This document shows, piece after piece, positions 35,906 through 44,282 of a stretch of 64,000 bases of DNA (its first letter is position 1; each line of letters opens with the position of its first letter). The translations under genes were made by a program, and so were the position numbers. The notes beneath the pieces were generated by a model. It saw only the letters and a program-made list of their open reading frames with translations, did not search any database and was not told the DNA's origin. The DNA comes from Limenecus sp048360435. GTDB taxonomy: Bacteria > Cyanobacteriota > Vampirovibrionia > Gastranaerophilales > Gastranaerophilaceae. The stretch lies in contig DBGCOP010000009.1 of the NCBI GenBank assembly GCA_048360435.1, positions 124,001 to 188,000 of the forward strand. The letters are read 5' to 3'.

Positions 35906-36832
35906 CTAGATTTCCAAATAGCTGTTTGAATATATTTTTTTATTCAATAGAATTTCTGCTGTTTTAATGATTTTTACTTGTTCTTTGTCCTCTGTATCAT
36001 ATTCAACAGAATCAAGTTCTTCAAAGTTTTGCATCATATTAAACAAGTTGATGTACGCATTATCATAGCTTTTTTCAGGTTCAAGTTTTTCAATGACATT
36101 ATTCACACGCAAAAGTTCTTCATCAAAAGAATCAACAATTGCACTATCCAAACCGCAACCCATTGCCATAACCATAAACACTCTGTTAATCACAGCTCTA
36201 AGCTCCTTAGAGCAACCGTTAGAAACGTTAGAAAGTCCGATTGTTGTCATAACCTCAGGATCAAAGCTTTCTTTGAGCATTCTTATTGTATTCAAAGCCT
36301 CAAGAGCCTGTGTCTGATCAACACAAACAGGAAGAATAAGAGGGTCGAAATAAAGTTTCTCATTACTTATCCCTTTAGCTTCAGAAACAGCTGAAATCTC
36401 AAATGCAAGTTCAAGTCTCTTATCCGCTTCTTTCGGGATTCCGAGTTCACTGTTCATAGTTAAAGCAATTACATTACAGCCATATTGTGAAACAATATCA
36501 GTGACTTTGTCCAGCCTTGCTTCATCCGCATTTGTACTGTTTATTATCCAATTTTCAGGATGTTTTGCCAGAGCCATTCCAACTGTTATTTCATCAGCAT
36601 TGGTGCTGTCTAAAGACAAAGGTATATGAGTCATTGATTGAACAATATCAACAAGCCATTTCATTGTTCCGGCAAATGCACCTTTTGCCGGTCCTATATT
36701 TAAATCTATCCAGTCAGGATTAGTATCAATCTGACGTTTCAAAAGATTTCTGACAAAAGCCTCATCACGGTTTAATATCGCTTCTTTTGTAGATTTTGAT
36801 ATAATATGCAAATTTTCTGATATCAGTTTCAT
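35906..36832 (-). CDS. Pterin-binding methyltransferase, AcsE-like (methyl-THF:corrinoid type)
   Basis: TIM-barrel pterin-binding domain, 308 residues. DWIDLNIGPAKG, IPLSLDSTNAD, WIINSTNADE, NVIALTMN, DPLILPVCVDQ and TTIGLSNVSNGC follow the order of methyltetrahydrofolate:corrinoid/iron-sulfur protein methyltransferase. It lies 13 bases after metF, which makes its substrate methyl-THF. It could supply a corrinoid protein in methionine synthesis or in a Wood-Ljungdahl-type pathway. No corrinoid protein gene is in this window. Confidence 0.75.
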   Translation of the reverse strand: MKLISENLHIISKSTKEAILNRDEAFVRNLLKRQIDTNPDWIDLNIGPAKGAFAGTMKWLVDIVQSMTHIPLSLDSTNADEITVGMALAKHPENWIINSTNADEARLDKVTDIVSQYGCNVIALTMNSELGIPKEADKRLELAFEISAVSEAKGISNEKLYFDPLILPVCVDQTQALEALNTIRMLKESFDPEVMTTIGLSNVSNGCSKELRAVINRVFMVMAMGCGLDSAIVDSFDEELLRVNNVIEKLEPEKSYDNAYINLFNMMQNFEELDSVEYDTEDKEQVKIIKTAEILLNKKIYSNSYLEI

Positions 36833-36845
36833 AGTTTTTCCTTAA

Positions 36846-37709
36846 TTATAATATATTTGACAGTATTTCAGATACGGCTTTAGATTTATTCAAAGTATAA
36901 AAGTGAAGTCCCACTATGCCGTTTTGAACAAGAGTTTCACACTGGGAAATTGCATATTCAATTCCGCATTTTTTTATGTAATCTTTATCATCTTTATGCT
37001 TTTCTAATTTTTCATGAAAAGCCTTTGGAATCTCGACTTTGCAAAGAGAAGCCATTTTTTTAAGCTGTTTAAAACTTGTCACAGGAAGTATTCCCGGAAC
37101 AACAGGTACATCAATTCCTTTCTCAATGCACAAATCAACAAAGGAGAAGAAATGATTGTTGTCAAAAAACAATTGTGTATAAATGAGATCAGCGCCACAA
37201 TCTATCTTCTTTTTTAAATAATCTATATCCTTAGCCAGAGATTCCGCTTCTTTGTGGCCTTCAGGGTATCCTGCAACAGCTACTGATAAACTACTTTGTT
37301 TTTTTATACAATTAACAAGTTCATAGGCATATTTAAAATCTTTACAGATATTTCCGTCCTCAGGAATATCACCTCTTAAAGCAAGAATGTTTTCAACACC
37401 AAACTTTTCGATTGATTTCAAATATAATTTGATATTCTCCTCACTAGTTGAAACGCAAGTAAAATGAGGCATTGGTGTAACATTCAATTCATTTTGAATT
37501 CTGTTAATAATATCAATCGATTCATTCTGATTAGACCCTCCTGCACCGTATGTAACAGAAATCAAGGAAGGTGAATATTTTTTGAGAATCAACAATTCAG
37601 AAAAAAGTGTTTCTGTTTTTTTTCCGTCAATATCTTCCTTGGGAGGAAAAACCTCATAAGATATAACAGGTGTATTGTTACTTTTTTGATAAATCTCTTT
37701 TAACTTCAA
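36846..37709 (-). CDS. metF: Methylenetetrahydrofolate reductase
   Basis: FAD-dependent reduction of 5,10-methylene-THF to 5-methyl-THF. PVISYEVFPPKEDIDGK, ISVTYGAGGSN, LALRGDIPED and DLIYTQLFFDNN are the expected strands and FAD/folate contacts. 287 residues, the bacterial short form. In the nadK-recN-xer-metF-methyltransferase operon, nine bases after the recombinase. Confidence 0.94.
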   Translation of the reverse strand: MKLKEIYQKSNNTPVISYEVFPPKEDIDGKKTETLFSELLILKKYSPSLISVTYGAGGSNQNESIDIINRIQNELNVTPMPHFTCVSTSEENIKLYLKSIEKFGVENILALRGDIPEDGNICKDFKYAYELVNCIKKQSSLSVAVAGYPEGHKEAESLAKDIDYLKKKIDCGADLIYTQLFFDNNHFFSFVDLCIEKGIDVPVVPGILPVTSFKQLKKMASLCKVEIPKAFHEKLEKHKDDKDYIKKCGIEYAISQCETLVQNGIVGLHFYTLNKSKAVSEILSNIL

Positions 37710-37718
37710 AATTTTATC

Positions 37719-38588
37719 CTATTTATTAATTGAAAAGTAAACTTCTTTCAAACGTTTTTTACTGACATGGGTATAAAGTTGTGTTGTTGAAACATCGCTG
37801 TGACCTAAAAGTTCCTGGACCACTCTCAAGTCTGCTCCGTTTTCGAGCATATGAGTCGCAAAACTATGTCTCAAAGTATGCGGAGAAATATGTTTCTTTA
37901 ACAATTCTCCCTGTTTTCTAATAAAAACATAAACATCCTGTCTTGTCATTAATTTGCCGTTATCCTTAACAAGTAGTTTTTTTGTATCTGATTTATATTT
38001 TTTCATTAAAAGTTCTCTATATTTCAAATAATCAATAACCGCCTTTTTTGCCTTTTGTCCTATTGGAATAATTCTTTCTTTAGAGCCCTTACCGACACAT
38101 CTGACATATCTTGAAGAAAGCTCAATATTGTTCAACTCAAGACCAACAAGTTCCGAAACTCTCAACCCTGCGCCATATAAAAGTTCCATTACTGCTTTTT
38201 CCAATAGAGTTAAATGGTTTGTAAGAATTATTTCAATATCTGCTAAAGAAACAACTTTAGGCAAAGTTTTTCTGAGTTTTGGCAGCTCAATACTTAAACT
38301 GGGGTCTTGAGTTATATATTCATTAGCAAAAAGCCACCGAAACCAGCCTCTTATTGCTGCAATCTTTCTTGTTACACTTGTCGGTGAATAGTTTTTATCA
38401 TGCAAATTTTTTATAAAATAATTTATATGATTCCTCTGAATATTTGCAAAATCATCAATGTTATCAATGGAAGCTAAAAAGTCACAAAAAGCCGTCAAGT
38501 CACGTCTGTAAGCATCAATTGTATTAGGGGACAAAGCTCTTTCAGCTTCAAGATATTCCAAATATTCAGCAATAAATTGAATCAACAA
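37719..38588 (-). CDS. Tyrosine recombinase, XerC/XerD type
   Basis: 289 residues with an N-terminal SAM-like core-binding domain (LEYLEAERALSPNTIDAYRR) and a catalytic domain with Arg in GAGLRVSELVGLE, HTLRHSFATHMLENG, LLGHSDVSTTQLY and the nucleophile Tyr in TQLYTHV. This is the housekeeping type that resolves chromosome dimers at dif. Position in an operon with recN and nadK supports a core gene and not a mobile integrase. XerC versus XerD is undecided. Confidence 0.9.
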   Translation of the reverse strand: MLIQFIAEYLEYLEAERALSPNTIDAYRRDLTAFCDFLASIDNIDDFANIQRNHINYFIKNLHDKNYSPTSVTRKIAAIRGWFRWLFANEYITQDPSLSIELPKLRKTLPKVVSLADIEIILTNHLTLLEKAVMELLYGAGLRVSELVGLELNNIELSSRYVRCVGKGSKERIIPIGQKAKKAVIDYLKYRELLMKKYKSDTKKLLVKDNGKLMTRQDVYVFIRKQGELLKKHISPHTLRHSFATHMLENGADLRVVQELLGHSDVSTTQLYTHVSKKRLKEVYFSINK

Positions 38589-38598
38589 GACTAACTCC

Positions 38599-40251
38599 CT
38601 AGCCGTAAATTAGCTGTTTAGCAAATTTTACAGAATCTTCAGTTACCTCACCTGCTGCAAGCATAGCAATCGCTTTAATTTTGTTATTTTCATCAAGCGT
38701 ATAAACTCTTACACTTGTTGTTTCATCTTGAGTTTTTGCCACATAAAAATGTCTGTCTGATTTTGCAGCAATTATTGGCTGATGAGTAATAGAGATAATT
38801 TGATGTGACTTAGCAAGCTCTGATATTTCAGAAGCAACTGCCTGACAGGCATTACCGGAAATTCCCGTATCAATTTCATCAAAAATTATCGTATTGATAT
38901 TATCCGTATTAGCAAAAATAGTTTTGATAGCAAGCATAACCCTTGAGATTTCACCGCCTGAAGCAATCTTAGCTAGTGGTTTCGGAGATTCCGAAACATT
39001 TGTTGAAATTAAAAATTCAACACTGTCGCACCCGTTTGTGTTGATTTCTGTTTTTTCTATATTTATTTCAAACTGAACCTTTGGCATATCCAATTTTTCT
39101 AACTCTTTTTGTATAAGGACAGAAAGCCCTGAAGCAATTTCTTTTCTTGATTGTGAAAGAGTTTCAGCACAGGCAAGAAGAGCACTATATATTTCAGACT
39201 TTTCACGTGTCAAATTTTCAATCTCATCTTGTGAAAATTCTATTGAATTATACTCCTTCAGCATAGAGTCATAAGTGTCAAGAACCTGTTCTAGAGTATT
39301 TCCGTATTTTCGTTTTATTTTATCCAGAATATCAATTCTTTGTTGTATTTCATCCAGCCTCTGTTCATCCAGCTCCAAAGCTTCAGCATAATTTCTTAAA
39401 TTAGAAGAAAGTTCTCTCAAACCTTCAAGTGAGTTTATCAAATCAGACTCATATTCAGCAAGAGAATTGTCCATTTCTGAGGCTTTTGAAATGTTTGACT
39501 TTACTTTACCAAGCGCAGTCAAAATACAAGAATCATCACCATATAAAGCCCAATAAGAAGAGTAAGAGAGTTCTTTAAGCTTTTCTACATTAGAAAGAAT
39601 ACCCAGCTCTTCATCCAGTTTTTTATCTTCTTCAATATCGCTAATTTGTGCAGATTCTATTTCATTAATTTGAAATTTCAAAAACTCAATCTGCTGCTCT
39701 GACATATCTGATTTATTCACAGCCTCATCAAGTTTTTTTGACACATCAACATATTGTTTATAAACTTCCTTGTAATGATTTAGAAGAGAAAGATGCTGTT
39801 GTGCACCATAACTGTCAAGAAGAGAAATATGATACTTAGGCTGAATATATGTATATGTCATATGCTGATTATGAATATCAATCAACATTTCTCTGAGATT
39901 TTTAATTACCTCCTGATTAACAAGCACCCCGTTAACACGTGACCTTGAGCCGGTTTCTGTAATTTCTCTTGAAAGCACAAGTTCATTACCAAGAGGCTCT
40001 ATACCAAAAGTTTCATAAAATTCCGAAGGAAAAGTGTTCTCAAGCTCAAGCACAAGCTCAATAACTGCTCTGTTTTTACCTGTTTTGATAAGTTCTTTAC
40101 TGGCTCTCGCTCCAAAGGCCAAGTCAATTGCATTTATCATAATACTTTTGCCTGCACCTGTTTCACCTGTAATAACGTTAAAACCCTTATCAAATTCCAG
40201 ATTCAGTTCATCTATAATAATAAAATCTTTTATACTTAATGTCTTAATCAT
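38599..40251 (-). CDS. recN: DNA repair protein RecN
   Basis: SMC-like ATPase for double-strand break repair. The Walker A segment NVITGETGAGKSIMI is near the start, long coiled coils span about 150-370, and the C-terminal ATPase half has ISRVMLAIKTIF and IIFDEIDTGISG. 550 residues, full length. One base separates it from nadK upstream, an association found in many bacteria. Confidence 0.95.
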   Translation of the reverse strand: MIKTLSIKDFIIIDELNLEFDKGFNVITGETGAGKSIMINAIDLAFGARASKELIKTGKNRAVIELVLELENTFPSEFYETFGIEPLGNELVLSREITETGSRSRVNGVLVNQEVIKNLREMLIDIHNQHMTYTYIQPKYHISLLDSYGAQQHLSLLNHYKEVYKQYVDVSKKLDEAVNKSDMSEQQIEFLKFQINEIESAQISDIEEDKKLDEELGILSNVEKLKELSYSSYWALYGDDSCILTALGKVKSNISKASEMDNSLAEYESDLINSLEGLRELSSNLRNYAEALELDEQRLDEIQQRIDILDKIKRKYGNTLEQVLDTYDSMLKEYNSIEFSQDEIENLTREKSEIYSALLACAETLSQSRKEIASGLSVLIQKELEKLDMPKVQFEINIEKTEINTNGCDSVEFLISTNVSESPKPLAKIASGGEISRVMLAIKTIFANTDNINTIIFDEIDTGISGNACQAVASEISELAKSHQIISITHQPIIAAKSDRHFYVAKTQDETTSVRVYTLDENNKIKAIAMLAAGEVTEDSVKFAKQLIYG

Positions 40252-40252
40252 A

Positions 40253-41080
40253 TTACTTTTCCGGAGCTACTCCCCATTGGAGCTTTTGTCTGAGTATGGA
40301 ATAAAATTCATTATTTTCTTTTTCAAGAATTACCAATCTTGCTTTTTGAGAACTTTTTCTAATAACAACAAAATCATCGGAATTTATATCTATGGTATCC
40401 TGACCGTCAGCTGACATTTTAAGCCTGTTACAAGTTTTACAACTGGTAATTTTAATTTCTTCAGAAGCAGGAATAACCAGCGGACGAGCTGTCAGCGTAT
40501 GCGGACAAATAGGAACAATTACAACAGCATCCAGCCCCGGAGCAACAACCGGCCCGCCCGCTGACAATGTATAAGCAGTAGAACCTGTCGGTGTAGAAAT
40601 AATAATTCCATCAGCCAAATAGTCACATACAACTTTGTCATTAATAGATAAAAACAGTTTCGAAGTTCTGGAAAAGCTATCCCCTTTAATAACTATGTCA
40701 TTTAATGCAAGAACCCTGTCTTGAAAAACAGAAAGCATCATTCTTTCTTGAATCTTATATTCACCTGCAATAAATTTATCAACAGCATACCCTATTTCAT
40801 CAAGGTTAGCCTGAGCCAAAAAACCTAAACGACCAAGATTTATACCAAACAAAGGAACATTCTTAGGTGCATAAAATCTCGCAGCTTTGAGCAATGTTCC
40901 ATCTCCACCTATTGTAATAACAAAGGAAGCATTAGAATCAAAGCTTGATGAAGGCATAATCTTTGCAGATAGACCTTTTTTATCCAATATATCTTTTGTT
41001 TCATTAGCAACATCAAAAGATTCTTTGACATCAGCATTAAAAACTATTGAAATATTTTTAAATGACAGCAGATTTTCCAT
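40253..41080 (-). CDS. nadK: NAD kinase
   Basis: Phosphorylates NAD to NADP. It carries ITIGGDGTLLKAAR, the GGDGT catalytic motif, NLGRLGFLAQ, GIIISTPTGSTAYTLSAGG and the C-terminal MSADGQD region. 275 residues. First clear gene of the operon reading toward metF. A small Cys-rich gene lies 53 bases upstream on the same strand. Confidence 0.95.
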   Translation of the reverse strand: MENLLSFKNISIVFNADVKESFDVANETKDILDKKGLSAKIMPSSSFDSNASFVITIGGDGTLLKAARFYAPKNVPLFGINLGRLGFLAQANLDEIGYAVDKFIAGEYKIQERMMLSVFQDRVLALNDIVIKGDSFSRTSKLFLSINDKVVCDYLADGIIISTPTGSTAYTLSAGGPVVAPGLDAVVIVPICPHTLTARPLVIPASEEIKITSCKTCNRLKMSADGQDTIDINSDDFVVIRKSSQKARLVILEKENNEFYSILRQKLQWGVAPEK

Positions 41081-41133
41081 AAGGAAATTATACTATAATC
41101 GCAAAAAAGCGACCAAATTTTAAAATCATGTAA

Positions 41134-41490
41134 TTATTTTTTCGAAGCTATATCATAAGCAGCATCACAAGAACCGCAACAAGCTTCTTCATAAGTTTCG
41201 CCTAAATCACAGGCTTGATCACAGGCTTTCACTGCACGAGCAGCAAGAGCTTGATGTTTTTGATAGAAATCAATAGCATCTTTTACACTTTGAATGGTTT
41301 CAGGGTTCAAAGATTTATTAACAAGAGTACGTCCAAGCATTTCACTTTGCTGCAAAGCTTTTTCATTAGCCTCTGAAACTTCTGCTTCTGCTTTAACTTC
41401 AGGCTTAATTTCAGTTTCTTCTTTTTTCAAATTCGGCGTATATGCCTGTCTGAGATTATTTATATTTAATTTATTATCAAAATTTGTCAT
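41134..41490 (-). CDS. Small protein with Cys-rich C-terminus
   Basis: ATG 41490 follows GGAGAG and gives 118 residues, MTNFDNKLNINNLRQAYTP onward; a GTG nine bases upstream is in frame. A charged Glu/Lys linker leads to a helical region and then a tail with six Cys (KACDQACDLGETYEEACC and GSCDAAYDIA). The Cys pattern suggests metal binding or disulfides. No signal peptide. It is divergent from the calpain-like gene. No family recognised. Confidence 0.6.
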   Translation of the reverse strand: MTNFDNKLNINNLRQAYTPNLKKEETEIKPEVKAEAEVSEANEKALQQSEMLGRTLVNKSLNPETIQSVKDAIDFYQKHQALAARAVKACDQACDLGETYEEACCGSCDAAYDIASKK

Positions 41491-41821
41491 TTTATTCACT
41501 CTCCGAGTTTCTTCTTTTTTCTTTCTTCGTGTATTTCATCATGCTTTAAAACACAAACAATTTTTTTTTTGCTAGTTTAACAGAAAAAAATTTTTTGATA
41601 TATACATTTTTTTTAAAAAAGTTAAAATAATCAGCTTGAAAAGCTGACATATTAAGAAAAAAGCTAATTAGTGTAAAGTATATACTTTATTAACATTTCT
41701 TAACAAAGTAGTAAAAATATGGCTCATTTTAATTAAGCAATGTAAAAAAATACAAAAAATCTGAAGAAAGTATTGAAAATTTGTTTTTAAAAATATGTAA
41801 GAAGATTGAGTAAAATATGCT
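41491..41821. promoter_or_regulatory. Divergent intergenic region with a 16-bp palindrome
   Basis: 331 bases between the Cys-rich gene and the calpain-like gene. TAAAGTATATACTTTA (41674-41689) is a perfect 16-bp palindrome about 130 bases before the calpain start. CAGCTTGAAAAGCTG (41632-41646) is a short hairpin. Long A and T runs occur near 41560-41620. No ORF or tRNA is seen. Confidence 0.45.
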
Positions 41822-43390
41822 ATGGTTGTAAATCCTTTTGAATTCATAAAAAAAACTTCACAAACAACAAATACCACTGCAAATGATGTTAAAAAGCCCA
41901 CAAAAGATGCTGATGTTTCTATGTGGGGTGTTGAAATAAAACAGGACATAAAAATAAAAAAAGACTCAACCCCCAAAGAAGCAAACGCTCTTTTAGAGGG
42001 TTACGAAAAAACACCAAATCCCAACATATATTTTGATAAAACTAAAAATATTTATTACTTATGGGATGAAAAAAAAGCAAAATTTGTTAAACAAAAAACA
42101 ATTGAAGCCGTTCTGGAAACAGGCTATATCAGAACAAAAGACGGTTCTTTCCTCGATAAAGACGGAAGTCTTTTTGTCAAAAAAGAAAAGACTCATTATT
42201 GGCCCCAAAAAGAAATAGGATACAATCTACCTTACGAAATGGCGAAAATATACGGTTTTGAACGTTCCTATAAAGAATTTCTCTTTTATGACAAAAAAGA
42301 AAAAGTATACAAAACATGGAATGATAAAGAACAAAAATTTGTTAACTCAAATATTGTTTATGTAACTAAAGATCAGTTTTATCAAATAGGAGACAAATAC
42401 TACGATTACTGGAACAAACCCGTATCAGAAAAGGACTTTCTGGCAAGCAAAAATAACTACATAAAAACCAATGACCCAAATTTATTCTATGATCCAAAAG
42501 ATTCAAACACAATGTTCAGATGGAATAAAGATAAAAGAATTTTTGAAGAATGCGGTCCAAATATTGAAATGAAAAAATTGCTTGCCCAAAGGTCAGACGG
42601 GAAAATATCTGCATCACAGCAGGGTGAAAAGGGTGATTGCTGGTTGATTGCATCAGTCGCAGGATTGGCAGGCTTCAAAACAGAAATATTTAATGACTGT
42701 ATTAATGTAGACGAAAACGGCAACACCACTATAAAATTAAAAGGCCCACAAAAAAGTTACGTAATTACAAAAGCCGAACTTGATGAAGCAATAAAAAAGC
42801 AATCTTATGCAACAGGTGACAGGGATATGATTGCATTTGAACTTGCATTTGAAAAATTCAGAAAAGAAAATATTGAAAATAAAAAAGCCACGCACACAAA
42901 CCCCCTGAGCATGTATGCAATGGGCAGTTACTATGATGATGACTACAACTACGGTGGTCTGCCCAGGAATGCAATAGAAATATTAACAGGAAAAAGGGTT
43001 TATTCACTTGCAACATCAAGCAAAGAGAATATTTATCTTGAAGAAAATATTGCAAAACTTGGAAAGTTGGATGAAAAAAGAATAAAAAAATATTTGGATA
43101 ACAACAAATTGCTTGTTATGATTTCTCTTGCTGATGCAGACAAAAAACGTGACGGCGCACATGCATTCATATTTAAATCATACGATGAAAAGAACGTATA
43201 TTTAGTTAATCCTTATGACACCGGTAAAACAGAAAGTATACCAAAAGAAGAGTTCTACAAAAAACTTATAAGAATAGATTACACAGATCTAACAGCACCT
43301 ATTGACAACAAATTAGCAAATTCAAAGTATTTAAATATCATAGAAACAGAAGATGTGAAAAAATATTTAAAATCGAAAAACAAAGAATAA
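41822..43390 (+). CDS. Calpain-like cysteine protease with repeat modules, no signal peptide
   Basis: 522 residues. The C-terminal half is a calpain (family C2) catalytic domain: QGEKGDCWLIASVAGLA with C273, then RDGAHAFIFKSY with H447, then VYLVNPYD with N463, the full Cys-His-Asn triad. The N-terminal half has three similar modules (about 69-88, 154-174, 221-241), each with Y/FYD, then an aromatic-x-x-W and a closing Lys/Arg-Phe. No Sec signal or membrane segment. There is no nearby inhibitor. Upstream DNA has a 16-bp palindrome. Bacterial calpains are uncommon and mostly unstudied. Confidence 0.85.
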   Translation: MVVNPFEFIKKTSQTTNTTANDVKKPTKDADVSMWGVEIKQDIKIKKDSTPKEANALLEGYEKTPNPNIYFDKTKNIYYLWDEKKAKFVKQKTIEAVLETGYIRTKDGSFLDKDGSLFVKKEKTHYWPQKEIGYNLPYEMAKIYGFERSYKEFLFYDKKEKVYKTWNDKEQKFVNSNIVYVTKDQFYQIGDKYYDYWNKPVSEKDFLASKNNYIKTNDPNLFYDPKDSNTMFRWNKDKRIFEECGPNIEMKKLLAQRSDGKISASQQGEKGDCWLIASVAGLAGFKTEIFNDCINVDENGNTTIKLKGPQKSYVITKAELDEAIKKQSYATGDRDMIAFELAFEKFRKENIENKKATHTNPLSMYAMGSYYDDDYNYGGLPRNAIEILTGKRVYSLATSSKENIYLEENIAKLGKLDEKRIKKYLDNNKLLVMISLADADKKRDGAHAFIFKSYDEKNVYLVNPYDTGKTESIPKEEFYKKLIRIDYTDLTAPIDNKLANSKYLNIIETEDVKKYLKSKNKE

Positions 43391-43460
43391 AGTTTAACTA
43401 AGGCAAATATACTGTTGCATTTGTAAAGAAATGTAACAGCATATACTCATGTCTGCAATT

Positions 43461-43638
43461 TTGGACTTTGTATATACTTTATATATATGTAAGACAAATG
43501 AAACAAATTAAAAGAAAAACAAATAACTTAATTTTAAATAAGATGAGACTTTCACACTAAACACTAACCTACCTAACTTCCTAACCTTCCCTTCCTATTA
43601 AAAGTATTGCTCTAATTCAAAATTAGAGCTTTTTTTTG
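43461..43638 (+). ncRNA. Candidate small RNA A (promoter, C-rich single-stranded stretch, terminator)
   Basis: TTGGAC (43461-43466), a 17-base spacer and TATATG form a plausible promoter. The implied transcript, from about 43496, has no ORF. It includes CACTAACCTACCTAACTTCC and then CTAACCTTCCCTTCCT, repeated CU-rich units complementary to Shine-Dalgarno sequences. It ends at a hairpin, GCTCTAATT/AATTAGAGC (43609-43629), with eight T. Layout matches the locus near 51.2 kb. No expression evidence is available from sequence. Confidence 0.5.
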
Positions 43639-43681
43639 ACAAAATGAACAGGCGCAGCAAAGCGAGCCTAGTGAACTTGTC
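43638..43681 (+). repeat. Dispersed hairpin repeat, copy 1
   Basis: The 44 bases open with GACAAAATGAACAGGCGCAG and close with GAGCCTAGTGAACTTGTC. GACAA/TTGTC and AGGC/GCCT can pair as a stem. It follows a terminator T run directly. With flanks, about 59 bases match 51296-51354 at all but two positions. The GC-rich core stands out from the surrounding AT-rich DNA. Confidence 0.8.
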
Positions 43682-43730
43682 TCCGAAGCGAAGCGTAGGT
43701 GCTTCTTTTTCGGCTGAGCTTATGCGAAGC

Positions 43731-43868
43731 CTGAAAAATGCGGTCACGGAATAGCAAAAAGCCTTAAAAGAAGCGAGGATAAGCAAATAGTGACACTTTC
43801 TGAAAAATGGCGTCACGGAATAGCAAAAAGCCTTAAAAGAAGCGAAGATACGCAAATAGTGACACCTT
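43731..43868. repeat. Tandem duplication of a 69-bp unit
   Basis: Units 43731-43799 and 43800-43868 both begin CTGAAAAATG, run through GTCACGGAATAGCAAAAAGC and CTTAAAAGAAGCGA, and end near AATAGTGACAC. GTCAC and GTGAC within each unit can pair. The two differ at a handful of bases. A minus-strand frame across it (43598-43855) only repeats the same peptide and is not called as a gene. Confidence 0.85.
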
Positions 43869-43958
43869 CTTGTAAAATAATTAAAGTTTCAAAAAATAGT
43901 TCCGATAATACTGCATGTGTATGACGATAAAGCAAAGACATTAACGTAGTATGAAATA

Positions 43959-44282
43959 ATGGATATGTACGATATCGAACTAGAAGATAAAGAGCTGAAA
44001 GAAGTCGGTCTGGAACTAATGTTTTTGACCCCTGAAAAATGCAGCCATGACGACGGAATCACAGCTGTTGAACTCAGTCGACATTTAAATATGCCGTTAG
44101 ACACTGTAAAAAAGAAATTAAAAATTCTTTTTGATAAAGGAATCGTACAGGTAAAAGGGATAAACCCGAAAATATGGAAATTTAACGAGTACAACTTTCA
44201 AAGAATGAATGAAGAAGACGAAGTTTATATATTGCTTTGCAGCTTTGATGACGTAGATTTTGATAAATATTTTTCTTATTAA
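43959..44282 (+). CDS. Winged-helix DNA-binding protein, small
   Basis: 107 residues. LELMFLTPEKCSHDDGITA, VELSRHLNMPLDTVKKKLK and ILFDKGIVQVKGINPKIWKF form a helix-turn-helix followed by a wing, as in ArsR/MarR-like domains. The acidic C-terminus (SFDDVDFDKYF) is unusual. It overlaps the convergent tmk stop by four bases. Regulated genes are unknown; the repeat-rich region lies just upstream. Confidence 0.65.
   Translation: MDMYDIELEDKELKEVGLELMFLTPEKCSHDDGITAVELSRHLNMPLDTVKKKLKILFDKGIVQVKGINPKIWKFNEYNFQRMNEEDEVYILLCSFDDVDFDKYFSY

Noticed and set aside
35978..36394. Plus-strand 138-codon ORF over the methyltransferase gene
   Set aside because: It opposes the well-conserved pterin-binding protein and shows no domain or ribosome site.
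37719..38588. Integrase of a mobile island
   Set aside because: The tyrosine recombinase sits in an operon with nadK and recN, has the housekeeping Xer layout, and has no tRNA, att-like repeats or cargo beside it.
43598..43855. Minus-strand 85-codon ORF with a repeated Cys-Tyr-Ser peptide
   Set aside because: It is only the translation of the 69-bp tandem units and the hairpin element, with a duplicated peptide and no ribosome site. It is a repeat, not a gene.
43391..43958. CRISPR array
   Set aside because: The repeats are two direct 69-bp tandem units without unique spacers and no cas gene is present.
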